A stretch of DNA of 64,000 nt from JBDTSW01 sp963799815 (GTDB taxonomy: Bacteria > Actinomycetota > Thermoleophilia > Solirubrobacterales > 70-9), in the NCBI GenBank assembly GCA_963799815.1, contig CAWCYG010000004.1, positions 248,001-312,000 on the forward strand, in the 5' to 3' direction. The notes under the pieces were generated by a model. That model made no database searches. It was not told where the DNA came from and saw nothing but the letters and a program-made list of their open reading frames with translations. The first letter of the stretch is position 1. Every line of letters starts with the position of its first letter. This document shows positions 25,383 to 33,514 of the stretch, piece after piece. Position numbers and translations under genes: made by a program.

Positions 25383-26504
25383 ATGAAGATTCGCGCAGCG
25401 GTATTGGAGGAGTTCGGGGAGCCCCTGAAGGTGCAGGAGCTCGAGCTCCGCGATCCGGGCCCAGGCGAGGCCCTGGTGCGCCTGGTCGCATGCGGCGTCT
25501 GCCACACGGACCTCTACACGGCATCCGGGGTCGACCCGTCGGGCTATGCGCCGACGGTTCTGGGACACGAGGGCGCCGGGGTCGTCGAGGCCGTCGGCCC
25601 CGACGTCGACATGCTCGAGGTCGGCGACCACGTCGTCACCCTGTTCTCGCCGCAGTGCGGCGAGTGCGTGCATTGCGTCGACGAGCGCACGAACCTCTGC
25701 CTCGCCATCCGCGAGCAGCAGAACAAGGGCTACCTCCCCGACGGGACGACCCGACTGCACCGCGATGGCGAGGACATCCGCCACTTCATGGGCACGTCGA
25801 CCTTCGCGGAGTACACGGTGATGCCGCAGATCGCGCTCGCAAAGATCGATCCCGAGGCTCCGCTCGGAGGCGCCTGCCTGTTTGCGTGCGGGCTCTCGAC
25901 CGGGCTCGGCGCGACGATGAACACCGCCAAGGTGCGCGAGGGGTCCACCTGTGTCGTCTTCGGAGCGGGGATGGTCGGCCTCGGCGCCGTCGCTGGCTGC
26001 CGGCTGCAGGGCGCTGAGCGGATCATCGCGGTCGATCTATCCGATGATCGGCTCGAGCTCGCCAAGGGCCAGGGCGCGACCGACACCTGGACGGCGTCCG
26101 ACGACGTCGTCGAGCGAATTACGGCTGAGACGGACGGGTTCGGCGCCGACTACACCTTCGAGGCGACCGGCAACGTCAAGGTGATGCGACAGGCCGTCGA
26201 GTCGGCGCGGATGGCATGGGGCCTTTGCACCGTTGCCGGCGTCGCCGGCAAGGGGGAGACGCTCGACATCATCCCGCGCTTCTTGATCACCGGCCGCCGG
26301 GTCGCGGGCTCGTCCTTCGGCGGCGTCAAGGGCCGCGAGGGCGTGCCGAAGCTCGTCGATCTGTGGATGGCGGGCGAGATCGACGTCGACCCGTTCATCT
26401 CGCACCACATCACGCTCGACGAGGTCAATCGCGGCTTCGAGCTGATGGAGGCGCAGGACGGCATCCGCAGCGTCATCGATTTCGGTGAGAGTGGGTCCGC
26501 GTGA
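25383..26504 (+). CDS. Zinc alcohol dehydrogenase, class III / thiol-dependent formaldehyde dehydrogenase type
   Basis: Medium-chain dehydrogenase of 373 residues. Catalytic zinc ligands fit Cys40 (ACGVCHTD), the GHE motif at 61-63 and Cys174; the structural zinc site has four cysteines (92, 95, 98, 106). The NAD loop is VFGAGMVGLGAV. The C-terminal SSFGGVKGREGVPKLVDLWM resembles class III enzymes that oxidise S-hydroxymethyl-glutathione or -mycothiol. The next gene, overlapping by four bases, is an MBL hydrolase, the arrangement of mycobacterial mscR and its partner. I infer oxidation of formaldehyde or another aldehyde as a low-molecular-weight thiol adduct; a plain alcohol substrate is possible. 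Confidence 0.87.
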   Translation: MKIRAAVLEEFGEPLKVQELELRDPGPGEALVRLVACGVCHTDLYTASGVDPSGYAPTVLGHEGAGVVEAVGPDVDMLEVGDHVVTLFSPQCGECVHCVDERTNLCLAIREQQNKGYLPDGTTRLHRDGEDIRHFMGTSTFAEYTVMPQIALAKIDPEAPLGGACLFACGLSTGLGATMNTAKVREGSTCVVFGAGMVGLGAVAGCRLQGAERIIAVDLSDDRLELAKGQGATDTWTASDDVVERITAETDGFGADYTFEATGNVKVMRQAVESARMAWGLCTVAGVAGKGETLDIIPRFLITGRRVAGSSFGGVKGREGVPKLVDLWMAGEIDVDPFISHHITLDEVNRGFELMEAQDGIRSVIDFGESGSA

Positions 26505-27268
26505 TCCTGCAGCGAGTCGAGAATCCGGACTTCCTCTCGAACGCGTACTTCGTCTGCGACCGGCCGGGCGGCAGCGGCATCCTCGTCGACTCGAACGGCG
26601 TCACCGATCCGCTCGCCGAGCGCGCCGAGCGAGAGGGCACCGAGGTAACTCACCTGCTCCTCACCCATCACCACTGGGATCACGTGCTCGAGATGGAGAA
26701 GCTCGCCGAGCGCTTCGGGGTGCCGATCCTGGCGCACTCGAAGACGGCCGAGCTCCTCGACGGCAAGGTCACGGAGACATTCGCCGACGGCGACGTGATC
26801 GAGAGCGGCGACCTGCGGGTCGAGGTGATGCATACGCCGGGTCATTGCGCCGACCACTGTGCGCTGCGGATCGACGACACGGACGTGCTCACCGCCGACG
26901 TGCTCTTCGCCGGCACGGTGGGGGGAACCCGGGCCCCGGGGGCGACGGGCTTCTCCGATCTCAAGGAGTCGATCATGGAGAAGCTGATGAAGCTCGACCC
27001 CTCGACCCGGATCCACCCCGGCCACCGGCAGCCGTCCACGATCGAGGAGGAGTGGGAGGGAAATCCATTCATCCGCGTCTGGCGCGGCCTCGACGACGAG
27101 GGCGGGGATCCGGTCTCGATCGGGCCCGCCGACGCCGACGAGCGCGATCAGGCGACCCTGGTCCTGTGGGCGCCCGACTACGACGGGGGCAACAAGGCCT
27201 GGGTCCGCTTCGACTCCGGCGAGGACGCGATCGTTGGCGGCTCGCAGGTGAAGCGCGAGGACCGCTAG
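26501..27268 (+). CDS. MBL-fold metallo-hydrolase (glyoxalase II-like)
   Basis: Beta-lactamase-fold hydrolase, 255 residues. The metal motif THHHWDH (about 56-62), the HTPGHCADH segment with a further His ligand, the Asp in LTADVLFAG and the final His in IHPGHRQP are complete. Overlap of GTGA with the dehydrogenase stop implies co-translation. The natural job in this context is hydrolysis of an acyl- or formyl-thioester produced by the dehydrogenase. About 60 residues after the last ligand form an extra C-terminal piece. Its stop overlaps the convergent DUF2855 stop in the four bases CTAG. Confidence 0.88.
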   Translation: MILQRVENPDFLSNAYFVCDRPGGSGILVDSNGVTDPLAERAEREGTEVTHLLLTHHHWDHVLEMEKLAERFGVPILAHSKTAELLDGKVTETFADGDVIESGDLRVEVMHTPGHCADHCALRIDDTDVLTADVLFAGTVGGTRAPGATGFSDLKESIMEKLMKLDPSTRIHPGHRQPSTIEEEWEGNPFIRVWRGLDDEGGDPVSIGPADADERDQATLVLWAPDYDGGNKAWVRFDSGEDAIVGGSQVKREDR

Positions 27269-28332
27269 AGGTCGATCACGTGCGCCCGCGCGGGCGGGAC
27301 CCTGCCCTCGAGCACCTCGAGGTAGGCGTCGCGGAGGCCAGCGAGGCCCTCGCGGTGATCGATCTCGAGCCAGTCGGCGACCCACTCGACGAAGGGGTCC
27401 CAGGCGTCGGCCACGCGTCTTGAGAGCCCGTTGCCTCCCCAGTCGGCGGCGCGCTTCGTGACGCGATCCGGCGCGAAGAAGAAGCGTGGGGTGGGCCCTG
27501 GCATCTCGCCCGGCTCCGCGCCGACCTCCTCCCAGTGCGACGCGCCGACGGTGATCGAGGCGGCGAGCCGATCGCCCGCAGAGCGATGAACGCGCCCTCG
27601 AAGCCCGCCGTCGCCTGCGATATCCACGAACGCTGCTCGGCCCGGATCCCAGTCCTCGAGATCGTCGTAGGCCACCACCTCGTCGTAGATCTCAAGGCCC
27701 TTCACGAACTCCAGATTCCGGCTCGAGGTGAGGCCGACGACGTCGACTCCCTGGCGCTGGGCCAGCATGAACGCGGCAGCGATCGCCGTCTTCGACGAGG
27801 CGCTCGAGATCGCCACGACGCGGGCGCCTGAGAGGCCGCCCTCGCCCAGCTCGTCGTCCAGGAGGAAGGAGGTGAAGAAGAGCGGCCGCAGCAGCGCCTG
27901 CTGATCCTCGTGGCGCTCGTCGTAGAACGGATCGCTCCCGGTGTGCAGGTAGCGGTGGTAGGCGCTCGGCAGCTCGTCCAGATGCGGTGCGGCGTTTCGA
28001 AACCCAACCTCGCCTGCATCTGCCACGTCAACGACCAGATGCTCAGATGGCGGCAGATATCCGTACACGCGCCCGCCCGCCTCGAGTCCCTCCGCCTCCG
28101 AGGCGGCGACGTCGGCGAATCCCCAGACCGGCACGCGTCCCCAGCCGTGCGGCGCCTCGAAGAATCGCCAGTAGTTCATGGCGTCGCCCAGCAGGCCGTA
28201 GGTGATGTTGTTCGCGGTGAGTCCGATGCGGCTCACTCGCAGGAGTGCCTGACCTTCATCGATCCCGGGTGGGCCTGACGCGGCGACCCTGGTCTGGCGC
28301 AGATCGTCGCGCCTCGTGAGGAAGTCGCCCAT
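27265..28332 (-). CDS. DUF2855 family protein
   Basis: Protein of 355 residues matching the DUF2855 family by its typical opening (LLRVSRIGLTANNITYGLLGD, of which SRIGLTANNITY is the most diagnostic part) and by FFEAPHGWGRVPVWGFADV. The fold looks like a medium-chain dehydrogenase without zinc ligands: a GroES-like N half and a Rossmann-like half containing VVAISSASSKTAIAAA. No reaction is known for the family. It is convergent with the MBL gene and divergent from glmS; TAGCCT lies 8 bases before its ATG. Confidence 0.8.
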   Translation of the reverse strand: MGDFLTRRDDLRQTRVAASGPPGIDEGQALLRVSRIGLTANNITYGLLGDAMNYWRFFEAPHGWGRVPVWGFADVAASEAEGLEAGGRVYGYLPPSEHLVVDVADAGEVGFRNAAPHLDELPSAYHRYLHTGSDPFYDERHEDQQALLRPLFFTSFLLDDELGEGGLSGARVVAISSASSKTAIAAAFMLAQRQGVDVVGLTSSRNLEFVKGLEIYDEVVAYDDLEDWDPGRAAFVDIAGDGGLRGRVHRSAGDRLAASITVGASHWEEVGAEPGEMPGPTPRFFFAPDRVTKRAADWGGNGLSRRVADAWDPFVEWVADWLEIDHREGLAGLRDAYLEVLEGRVPPARAHVIDL

Positions 28333-28340
28333 CCGAGCGC

Positions 28341-28346
28341 AGGCTA
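28341..28346 (-). promoter_or_regulatory. -10 box for the DUF2855 gene
   Basis: TAGCCT (reverse strand), 8 bases before the ATG at 28332; a leaderless or nearly leaderless transcript is expected. Confidence 0.4.
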
Positions 28347-28388
28347 TTACCTGAGGGCGCCCCTGCCTCTACCCTTCCTCGCCTTCAG

Positions 28389-30248
28389 ATGTGCGGAATC
28401 GTCGGATACGTGGGCAAGCGTCCATGCCGGGACCTCCTCGTCGCCGGGCTTGAGAAGCTCGAGTACCGCGGCTATGACTCGGCGGGGATCTCGCTGCTCG
28501 AGGACGGCCACATCGACTCCGTGCGCGCCGTCGGCAACCTCGAGCACCTGCGCGAGGCGGTGGGCATGAACGGCGACGGCGGCGTCGCCGTCGCGGCGCC
28601 CCCGGCCACCATCGGGCTCGCGCATACCCGCTGGGCTACGCATGGGCGCGTGACCGAGGAGAACGCGCACCCGCATGCCGACTGCTCGGGCGAGTGTCAG
28701 ATCGTCCTGAACGGCATCGTCGAGAACCACTCGGAGCTGCGGGCTGAGCTGACCGAGCAGGGGCACGAGTTCTCCTCTGAGACTGACGCCGAGATCGTCG
28801 CCCACCTGATCGAGCGCAATTGGGATGGCGACCTGACCGAGGCCGTGCGCAAGAGCTTCGTCACGCTGCGTGGCCACTACGCCTTCGCCGCCATGCATGC
28901 CTCCCAGCCAGACACCCTCGTCGCGGCACGGCAGGAGTGTCCGCTCATCGTCGGCATCGGTGAGACGGAGACGTTCATCGCCTCGGCGATCCCCGCCTTC
29001 CTTGCCGAGACGCGGCGGGCGCTCACGATCGAAAACGGCGAGATCGTGACCGTGACGGCCGAAGAAGCCACCGTCACCGACGCCGATGGGAACGTGATCG
29101 AGCGGTCCAGCGAGGAGGTCACCTGGGACGAGGACGCCGCCGAGAAGGGTGGCTACGAGACCTTCATGCGCAAGGAGATCGACGAGCAACCCGACGCCGT
29201 CGCCGAGACGATCTCCGACCGCCTTCCGTCGCGTGACCGCGTTGACCTCTCGGAGCTCGAGGAGACGATCTCGGCCGACTTCGTTGCGCGCATGCGACGG
29301 ATCGTCATCGTCGCCTGCGGGACCTCCTACCACGCGGGGCTCGTTGGGCGCTACGCGATCGAGCAGTGGGCGCGGGTCCCGGTTGAGATGGATATCGCGT
29401 CCGAGTACCGCTATCGCGATCCGGTGGTTGACGAGACCGACCTCGTCATCGGCATCACTCAGTCAGGGGAGACCGCCGACACCCTCGCGGCGATGCGGCT
29501 CGCACGCGAGCGCGGCGCCACCGTCCTGGCCCTCACCAACATCATGGGAAGCCAGGCGACCCGGGACTCCGACGCGGTGCTGTTCACTCGCGCGGGCCTC
29601 GAGATCGGGGTGGCGGCGACGAAGACCTTCGTGTGCCAGGTGGCCGCCATGTACCTGCTGGGCCTCTGGGTCGCGCAGCAGCGGGGGACGATCGAACAGG
29701 ATCGGCTCACCCAGCTGATCGCGGAGCTGAAGGCGATCCCACACCGGATCCAGGAGACGCTTGACACGGTCTCCGAGCGCGTCGAGGAGGTCGCCCAGGC
29801 GAAGCACGAGGGGCGCTTCTTCCTCTACCTCGGGCGCAACATCGGACTCCCGGTCTGCCTCGAGGGCGCGCTCAAGATGAAGGAGATCTCGTACATCCCC
29901 TCCGATGCCTACGCCGCTGGCGAGATGAAGCACGGCCCGATCGCCCTGCTGGACGAGTCGACCCCGGTGGTTTGCGTGGCGACCGACAGCCCCATCCTCG
30001 AGAAGATGCTCTCCAACATGGAGGAGGTGCGCGCCCGAGGAGCGGACGTGATCTCGATCGCGACCGCCGGGTCCCTGCGCGCGGGCGAGGTCTCCGATCA
30101 CACGATCGAGGTGCCGGCGACCGATTGGGTCCTGCAGCCGATCGTCGCGGTTTTGCCCCTGCAGCTGCTCGCCTACCACGTTGCGCGATTGAAGGGTCTC
30201 AACGTCGATCAGCCCCGAAACCTCGCCAAGACGGTTACCGTCGAATAG
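28389..30248 (+). CDS. glmS: Glutamine-fructose-6-phosphate aminotransferase (isomerising)
   Basis: Makes glucosamine 6-phosphate from fructose 6-phosphate and glutamine. After removal of Met the nucleophile is Cys2 (MCGIVGYVG); the glutaminase domain shows RGYDSAGI and HTRWATHG; the two SIS isomerase domains include CGTSYHAG, SQSGETADT (ITQSGETADTLAA) and the C-terminal KTVTVE. Length 619 is normal. The 56-base gap upstream is too short for a glmS ribozyme, and none is visible. A truncated lipoprotein and acpS follow. Confidence 0.98.
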   Translation: MCGIVGYVGKRPCRDLLVAGLEKLEYRGYDSAGISLLEDGHIDSVRAVGNLEHLREAVGMNGDGGVAVAAPPATIGLAHTRWATHGRVTEENAHPHADCSGECQIVLNGIVENHSELRAELTEQGHEFSSETDAEIVAHLIERNWDGDLTEAVRKSFVTLRGHYAFAAMHASQPDTLVAARQECPLIVGIGETETFIASAIPAFLAETRRALTIENGEIVTVTAEEATVTDADGNVIERSSEEVTWDEDAAEKGGYETFMRKEIDEQPDAVAETISDRLPSRDRVDLSELEETISADFVARMRRIVIVACGTSYHAGLVGRYAIEQWARVPVEMDIASEYRYRDPVVDETDLVIGITQSGETADTLAAMRLARERGATVLALTNIMGSQATRDSDAVLFTRAGLEIGVAATKTFVCQVAAMYLLGLWVAQQRGTIEQDRLTQLIAELKAIPHRIQETLDTVSERVEEVAQAKHEGRFFLYLGRNIGLPVCLEGALKMKEISYIPSDAYAAGEMKHGPIALLDESTPVVCVATDSPILEKMLSNMEEVRARGADVISIATAGSLRAGEVSDHTIEVPATDWVLQPIVAVLPLQLLAYHVARLKGLNVDQPRNLAKTVTVE

Positions 30249-30250
30249 TG

Positions 30251-30452
30251 ATGGGACTCGCGGGGAAGCGCTTGGGCGCGCTCGCGTGTGGGGCTGCTCT
30301 CGCAGGCGGCCTCACCGCCTGCGGCGATGACGACTCGGGCTCAGGCGGGTCTGGACCCGCCAGCGTCGTCCCCGCTGGAGCCCCGCGTACGGCGAGACCG
30401 TGATCCGGACGGTCGCAAGCTCGGTCGCCTCGTGATCGGCGTCGAGGACTGA
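30251..30452 (+). pseudogene. Remnant of a lipoprotein gene (head, and possibly tail, retained)
   Basis: ATG 30251, two bases after glmS, opens a clear lipoprotein signal (LGALACGAALAGGLTACGDDD) and a linker SGSGGSGPASVVPAGAP, then stops at 30403 after only 50 codons. In shifted frames the sequence goes on sensibly: PAYGETVIRTVASS, and a frame ending DPDGRKLGRLVIGVED with TGA at 30450-30452, one base before acpS. The signal and linker resemble DUF3352-type lipoproteins of related actinobacteria (from memory, not checked). I read it as a gene whose middle has been deleted. It could still make a 50-residue lipopeptide. Confidence 0.55.
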
Positions 30453-30453
30453 G

Positions 30454-30825
30454 ATGGCAATCGGAATCGACCTGCTCGAGATCGATCGCCTGGAGCGCGC
30501 GCTCGAGCGCCGGCCTGCGCTGGCGCAGCGCCTCTTCGCGCCTGGGGAGATGGCGTATGCGTCCACGCGCCGGCGGCCCGCCATGCACCTGGCGGCCCGC
30601 TTCGCGGCCAAGGAGGCCGCGCTCAAGGCCTTGGGGGCGAGCGGTGTGCCGCTCCGTGACATCGAGGTGGAGGGCGGTGGCTCAGTGCCCCCCAGCCTGC
30701 GTCTGCACGGGGCTGCGGCCGAGGTCGCGCAGCGCCGAGGGGTGGAGCTGGAGGTGTCGCTGACACACACCCGCGATCACGCGGCGGCCGTCGTGCAGAC
30801 GGCGCCGCTCGGACGCGCGCGTTAG
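30454..30825 (+). CDS. acpS: Holo-[acyl-carrier-protein] synthase
   Basis: Transfers phosphopantetheine from CoA to acyl carrier protein. The 123-residue protein has both metal-binding signatures: AIGIDLLEIDRLE at the N terminus (Asp6) and RFAAKEAALKALG (Glu near 52). The end LTHTRDHAAAVV matches LSLSHDRxxAxA of the family. It lies between glmS and nnr, a common order in actinobacteria (acpS next to nnr and alr). Confidence 0.95.
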   Translation: MAIGIDLLEIDRLERALERRPALAQRLFAPGEMAYASTRRRPAMHLAARFAAKEAALKALGASGVPLRDIEVEGGGSVPPSLRLHGAAAEVAQRRGVELEVSLTHTRDHAAAVVQTAPLGRAR

Positions 30826-30848
30826 CTCGCCGGCGGGCTCTCGCGGAC

Positions 30849-30854
30849 TACGCT
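30849..30854 (+). promoter_or_regulatory. Leaderless -10 box for nnr
   Basis: TACGCT, 6 bases before the ATG at 30861. It lies in the 35-base gap after acpS. Confidence 0.5.
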
Positions 30855-30860
30855 GGCCGC

Positions 30861-32375
30861 ATGGAGAGCTGGCTTCAGCCGGTCTACGACGCCGACGGGA
30901 TGCGTGCGGCCGACGCGTGGGCGATCGAGGAGCGCGGCGTGCCCTCCTTGGAGTTGATGGAGACAGCGGGCACGGCCGTCGCCGATGCGGTGCGCGAGAT
31001 CGCCCGGCCCGGGCCCGTTCGAGTGGTGTGCGGCAAGGGAAACAACGCCGGCGATGGCCTGGTGACGGCGAGGCTCCTCGCGGCGACCGGACACGACGTC
31101 GACGTGCTGCTGCTCTGGCCTGCTGACGAGCTCTCGGACGACACCCGGGCCAACCTCGAACGCCTCGATGTCGACATCGTCAGGGTGGTGGATCCGGAGG
31201 AGGTGGCCGCGGCGCTCGCGAGATCAGGCGCGGTGGTCGATGCCATCTTCGGCACCGGCTTCGAAGGCGCGCCGCGTGCGCCGGCCGACGTGCCGATCGA
31301 GGCCATGAACGACTGCGGGGCGCCCGTGGTGGCCGCCGACATCGCCTCGGGCGTGGACGCCTCGACCGGCGAGGTCGAGGGAGCCGCCGTCGCGGCAGAC
31401 GTGACGGTCACCTTCCACGCGGCCAAGCTTGGGCACTGGATCGCGCCGGGGAAGGAGCGCACGGGGGAGCTGCGCGTGGCGGATATCGGGATCCCGTCCG
31501 AGGCTCCGGCGGAGACGGCCGCGGGCGTGATCGGCGACGAGGTCGGCCGCCTGGTCGCACGCCGCGAGCCGGGCTCAACGAAGTTCACGTCCGGCGAGGT
31601 GTTCGTCGTCGGCGGTTCGCGTGGGCTCACCGGGGCCGTCTGCCTGGCGGGGCTCTCGGCGATCCGCGCGGGGGCTGGGTACGCCACCGTCGCCGTCGCC
31701 GCCGACCTCGAGCCGATCTTCGAGATGAAGCTCACGGAGGTCATGTCGCGCGGCTTTGAGGGCGCGAAGGGGCGCCTGGATGTGACGGACGCTGGCGAGA
31801 TCGCCGACGCGGCCAAACGAGCGGCGGCGGTCATCGTTGGCCCAGGGCTGGGTCGTGAGGAAGGGTCGCTCGAGCTCGCGCGCGAGCTTCCCGGCCTGAT
31901 CGACGCCCCGCTCGTAGTAGACGCCGACGGCCTCAATGCTCACGCTGAAACCCTCGAGTCGCTGGCGGAGCGCGGTGCGCCGACGGTGCTGACACCACAC
32001 GAGGGCGAGCTGGGGCGCCTCCTCGCTCGCGACTCGGATGAGGTCGCGGCCCACCGGCTGGCCAGCGTTCGCGAGGCGGCCGCGCGCACCAGGTCGGTGG
32101 TTGTGCTGAAAGGCGATGACACCCTCATCGCGGCGGGTGATCGCGTGGCGATCGCCCGCGGTGGTGCCCAGGCCCTCGCTACGGCGGGCACGGGCGATGT
32201 GCTCTCCGGGCTGATCGGCGCGCTCATCGCGCGAGGCCTCGACCCCTTTGAGGCCGCGTGCGCCGGCGTCCACGCCCACCAGCGCGCCGGCAGGATCGCC
32301 GCCGAGCGCCTCGGGCTGGCTGAATCGGTGATCGCGGGCGACGTGATCGAGGCGCTACCGGAGGCGCTCGGGTGA
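30861..32375 (+). CDS. nnr: Bifunctional NAD(P)HX epimerase / ADP-dependent dehydratase
   Basis: Repairs hydrated NADH and NADPH. The N-terminal YjeF-type epimerase half (to about 215) has the GKGNNAGDGL loop and the conserved DIASGVDASTGEV; the C-terminal ribokinase-like dehydratase half (about 230-500) has VGGSRGLTGAVCLAG, VGPGLGRE, LTPHEGELGRLL and AGTGDVLSGLIGALIARG. The 504 residues equal a full fusion of both activities. The stop overlaps alr (GTGA), and the set acpS-nnr-alr-(HD nucleotidyltransferase) reads as one operon. Confidence 0.96.
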   Translation: MESWLQPVYDADGMRAADAWAIEERGVPSLELMETAGTAVADAVREIARPGPVRVVCGKGNNAGDGLVTARLLAATGHDVDVLLLWPADELSDDTRANLERLDVDIVRVVDPEEVAAALARSGAVVDAIFGTGFEGAPRAPADVPIEAMNDCGAPVVAADIASGVDASTGEVEGAAVAADVTVTFHAAKLGHWIAPGKERTGELRVADIGIPSEAPAETAAGVIGDEVGRLVARREPGSTKFTSGEVFVVGGSRGLTGAVCLAGLSAIRAGAGYATVAVAADLEPIFEMKLTEVMSRGFEGAKGRLDVTDAGEIADAAKRAAAVIVGPGLGREEGSLELARELPGLIDAPLVVDADGLNAHAETLESLAERGAPTVLTPHEGELGRLLARDSDEVAAHRLASVREAAARTRSVVVLKGDDTLIAAGDRVAIARGGAQALATAGTGDVLSGLIGALIARGLDPFEAACAGVHAHQRAGRIAAERLGLAESVIAGDVIEALPEALG

Positions 32376-33514
32376 GCGAGTCGGTACGCGCGGTGGCGGT
32401 GGTCGACGTGGGCGCGATCGAGCGCAACTGCAGGCGTCTCGGCCGCGCGCTCGCCGGCGACGCCCGGCTCTGTGCCGTCGTCAAGGCAGACGGGTACGGC
32501 CACGGGGCCGCTCACACAGCCTTGGCGGCGCTCGCCGGTGGTGCCACCGGGCTGGCGGTTGCCGGGGCTATGGAGGCGAAAGAGCTGCGCACGGAGCTCG
32601 GGGAGATCGCGGGCGGCGTGGAGCCACCGATCCTCGTGCTCGGCGCGCTTGGCGGCGAGGAGCTGCAGGCGGCGCTCGAGGCAAACAGCGAAATCGCCGT
32701 ATGGGACCGTCGATTCCTCGAAGCCGTTGCATCCACGGGGGTGAAGACAGGCACGCGACCACGGGTGCACGTGAAGTACGACACCGGGATGGGGCGCCTT
32801 GGCGGACGGGACCGCGGCGCCATCTTGGAGCTCGTGGAGGCTGCGGCCTCGGCGGAGGAGGTCGAGCTCGCGGGTCTGTGGACGCATTTCGCCACGGCCG
32901 ACGAGCCCGGGTCCGGCTTCTTCGACGAGCAGCTGGAGCGCTTCAGCGAGCTCGCTGACGAGGTGCGCCGCGACCACACGGGGATCACCATCCACGCCGC
33001 CAACAGCGCGGCTACGCTGCGCGAGCCGGCGGCGCATTTCGACATGGTGCGGTGTGGGATCGCGATCTATGGCCTCGATCCGTTCGGGGACGACGCTGCG
33101 GCTCGGGAGCTTGAGCCGGCGCTGGAGCTTCGCTCGTACGTCGCTCGGGTCGAGCGCTTCGCCGACGGCGACAGCGCGGGGTACGGGCAGACCTGGAGGG
33201 CGCCGGCGCCGAGGTGGGTTGGAACCCTTCCGATCGGCTACGGCGACGGGGTGCGCCGCGCTCTCTCGAACAACGGCAGCGCGCTGGTCGGCGGGCACCG
33301 CTATCCGGTGGTCGGGACCGTTTCGATGGACAACATCACGATCGACCTTGGCGAGGAGACCGAGGTGGACCCCGGCGCAGGGGCCACGCTGATCGGTGTC
33401 CAGGGCTCCGAGCGGATCTCCTGCGAGGAGGTGGCGCGCCGCCTCGACACCATCAACTACGAGATCTCGACCCAGATCTCTCCGCGCGTGCCTCGGCTCT
33501 ACGTGGCGACATGA
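32372..33514 (+). CDS. alr: Alanine racemase
   Basis: PLP enzyme that makes D-alanine for peptidoglycan. The PLP lysine is in AVVKADGYGHG (Lys38); the second catalytic base is the Tyr of PIGYGDGVRRALS (about 290); MVRCGIAIYG and GTVSMDNITID are further family marks. Length 380 is typical. Start GTG overlaps the nnr stop, and its own stop overlaps the next ATG (ATGA). Together with the D-Ala-D-Ala carboxypeptidase and M23 genes, it adds to the wall theme of the window. Confidence 0.97.
   Translation: MSESVRAVAVVDVGAIERNCRRLGRALAGDARLCAVVKADGYGHGAAHTALAALAGGATGLAVAGAMEAKELRTELGEIAGGVEPPILVLGALGGEELQAALEANSEIAVWDRRFLEAVASTGVKTGTRPRVHVKYDTGMGRLGGRDRGAILELVEAAASAEEVELAGLWTHFATADEPGSGFFDEQLERFSELADEVRRDHTGITIHAANSAATLREPAAHFDMVRCGIAIYGLDPFGDDAAARELEPALELRSYVARVERFADGDSAGYGQTWRAPAPRWVGTLPIGYGDGVRRALSNNGSALVGGHRYPVVGTVSMDNITIDLGEETEVDPGAGATLIGVQGSERISCEEVARRLDTINYEISTQISPRVPRLYVAT

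Noticed and set aside
28333..28388. glmS ribozyme or other leader RNA before glmS
   Set aside because: Only 56 bases separate the divergent start codons, too short for the ribozyme core, and no matching motif is present.
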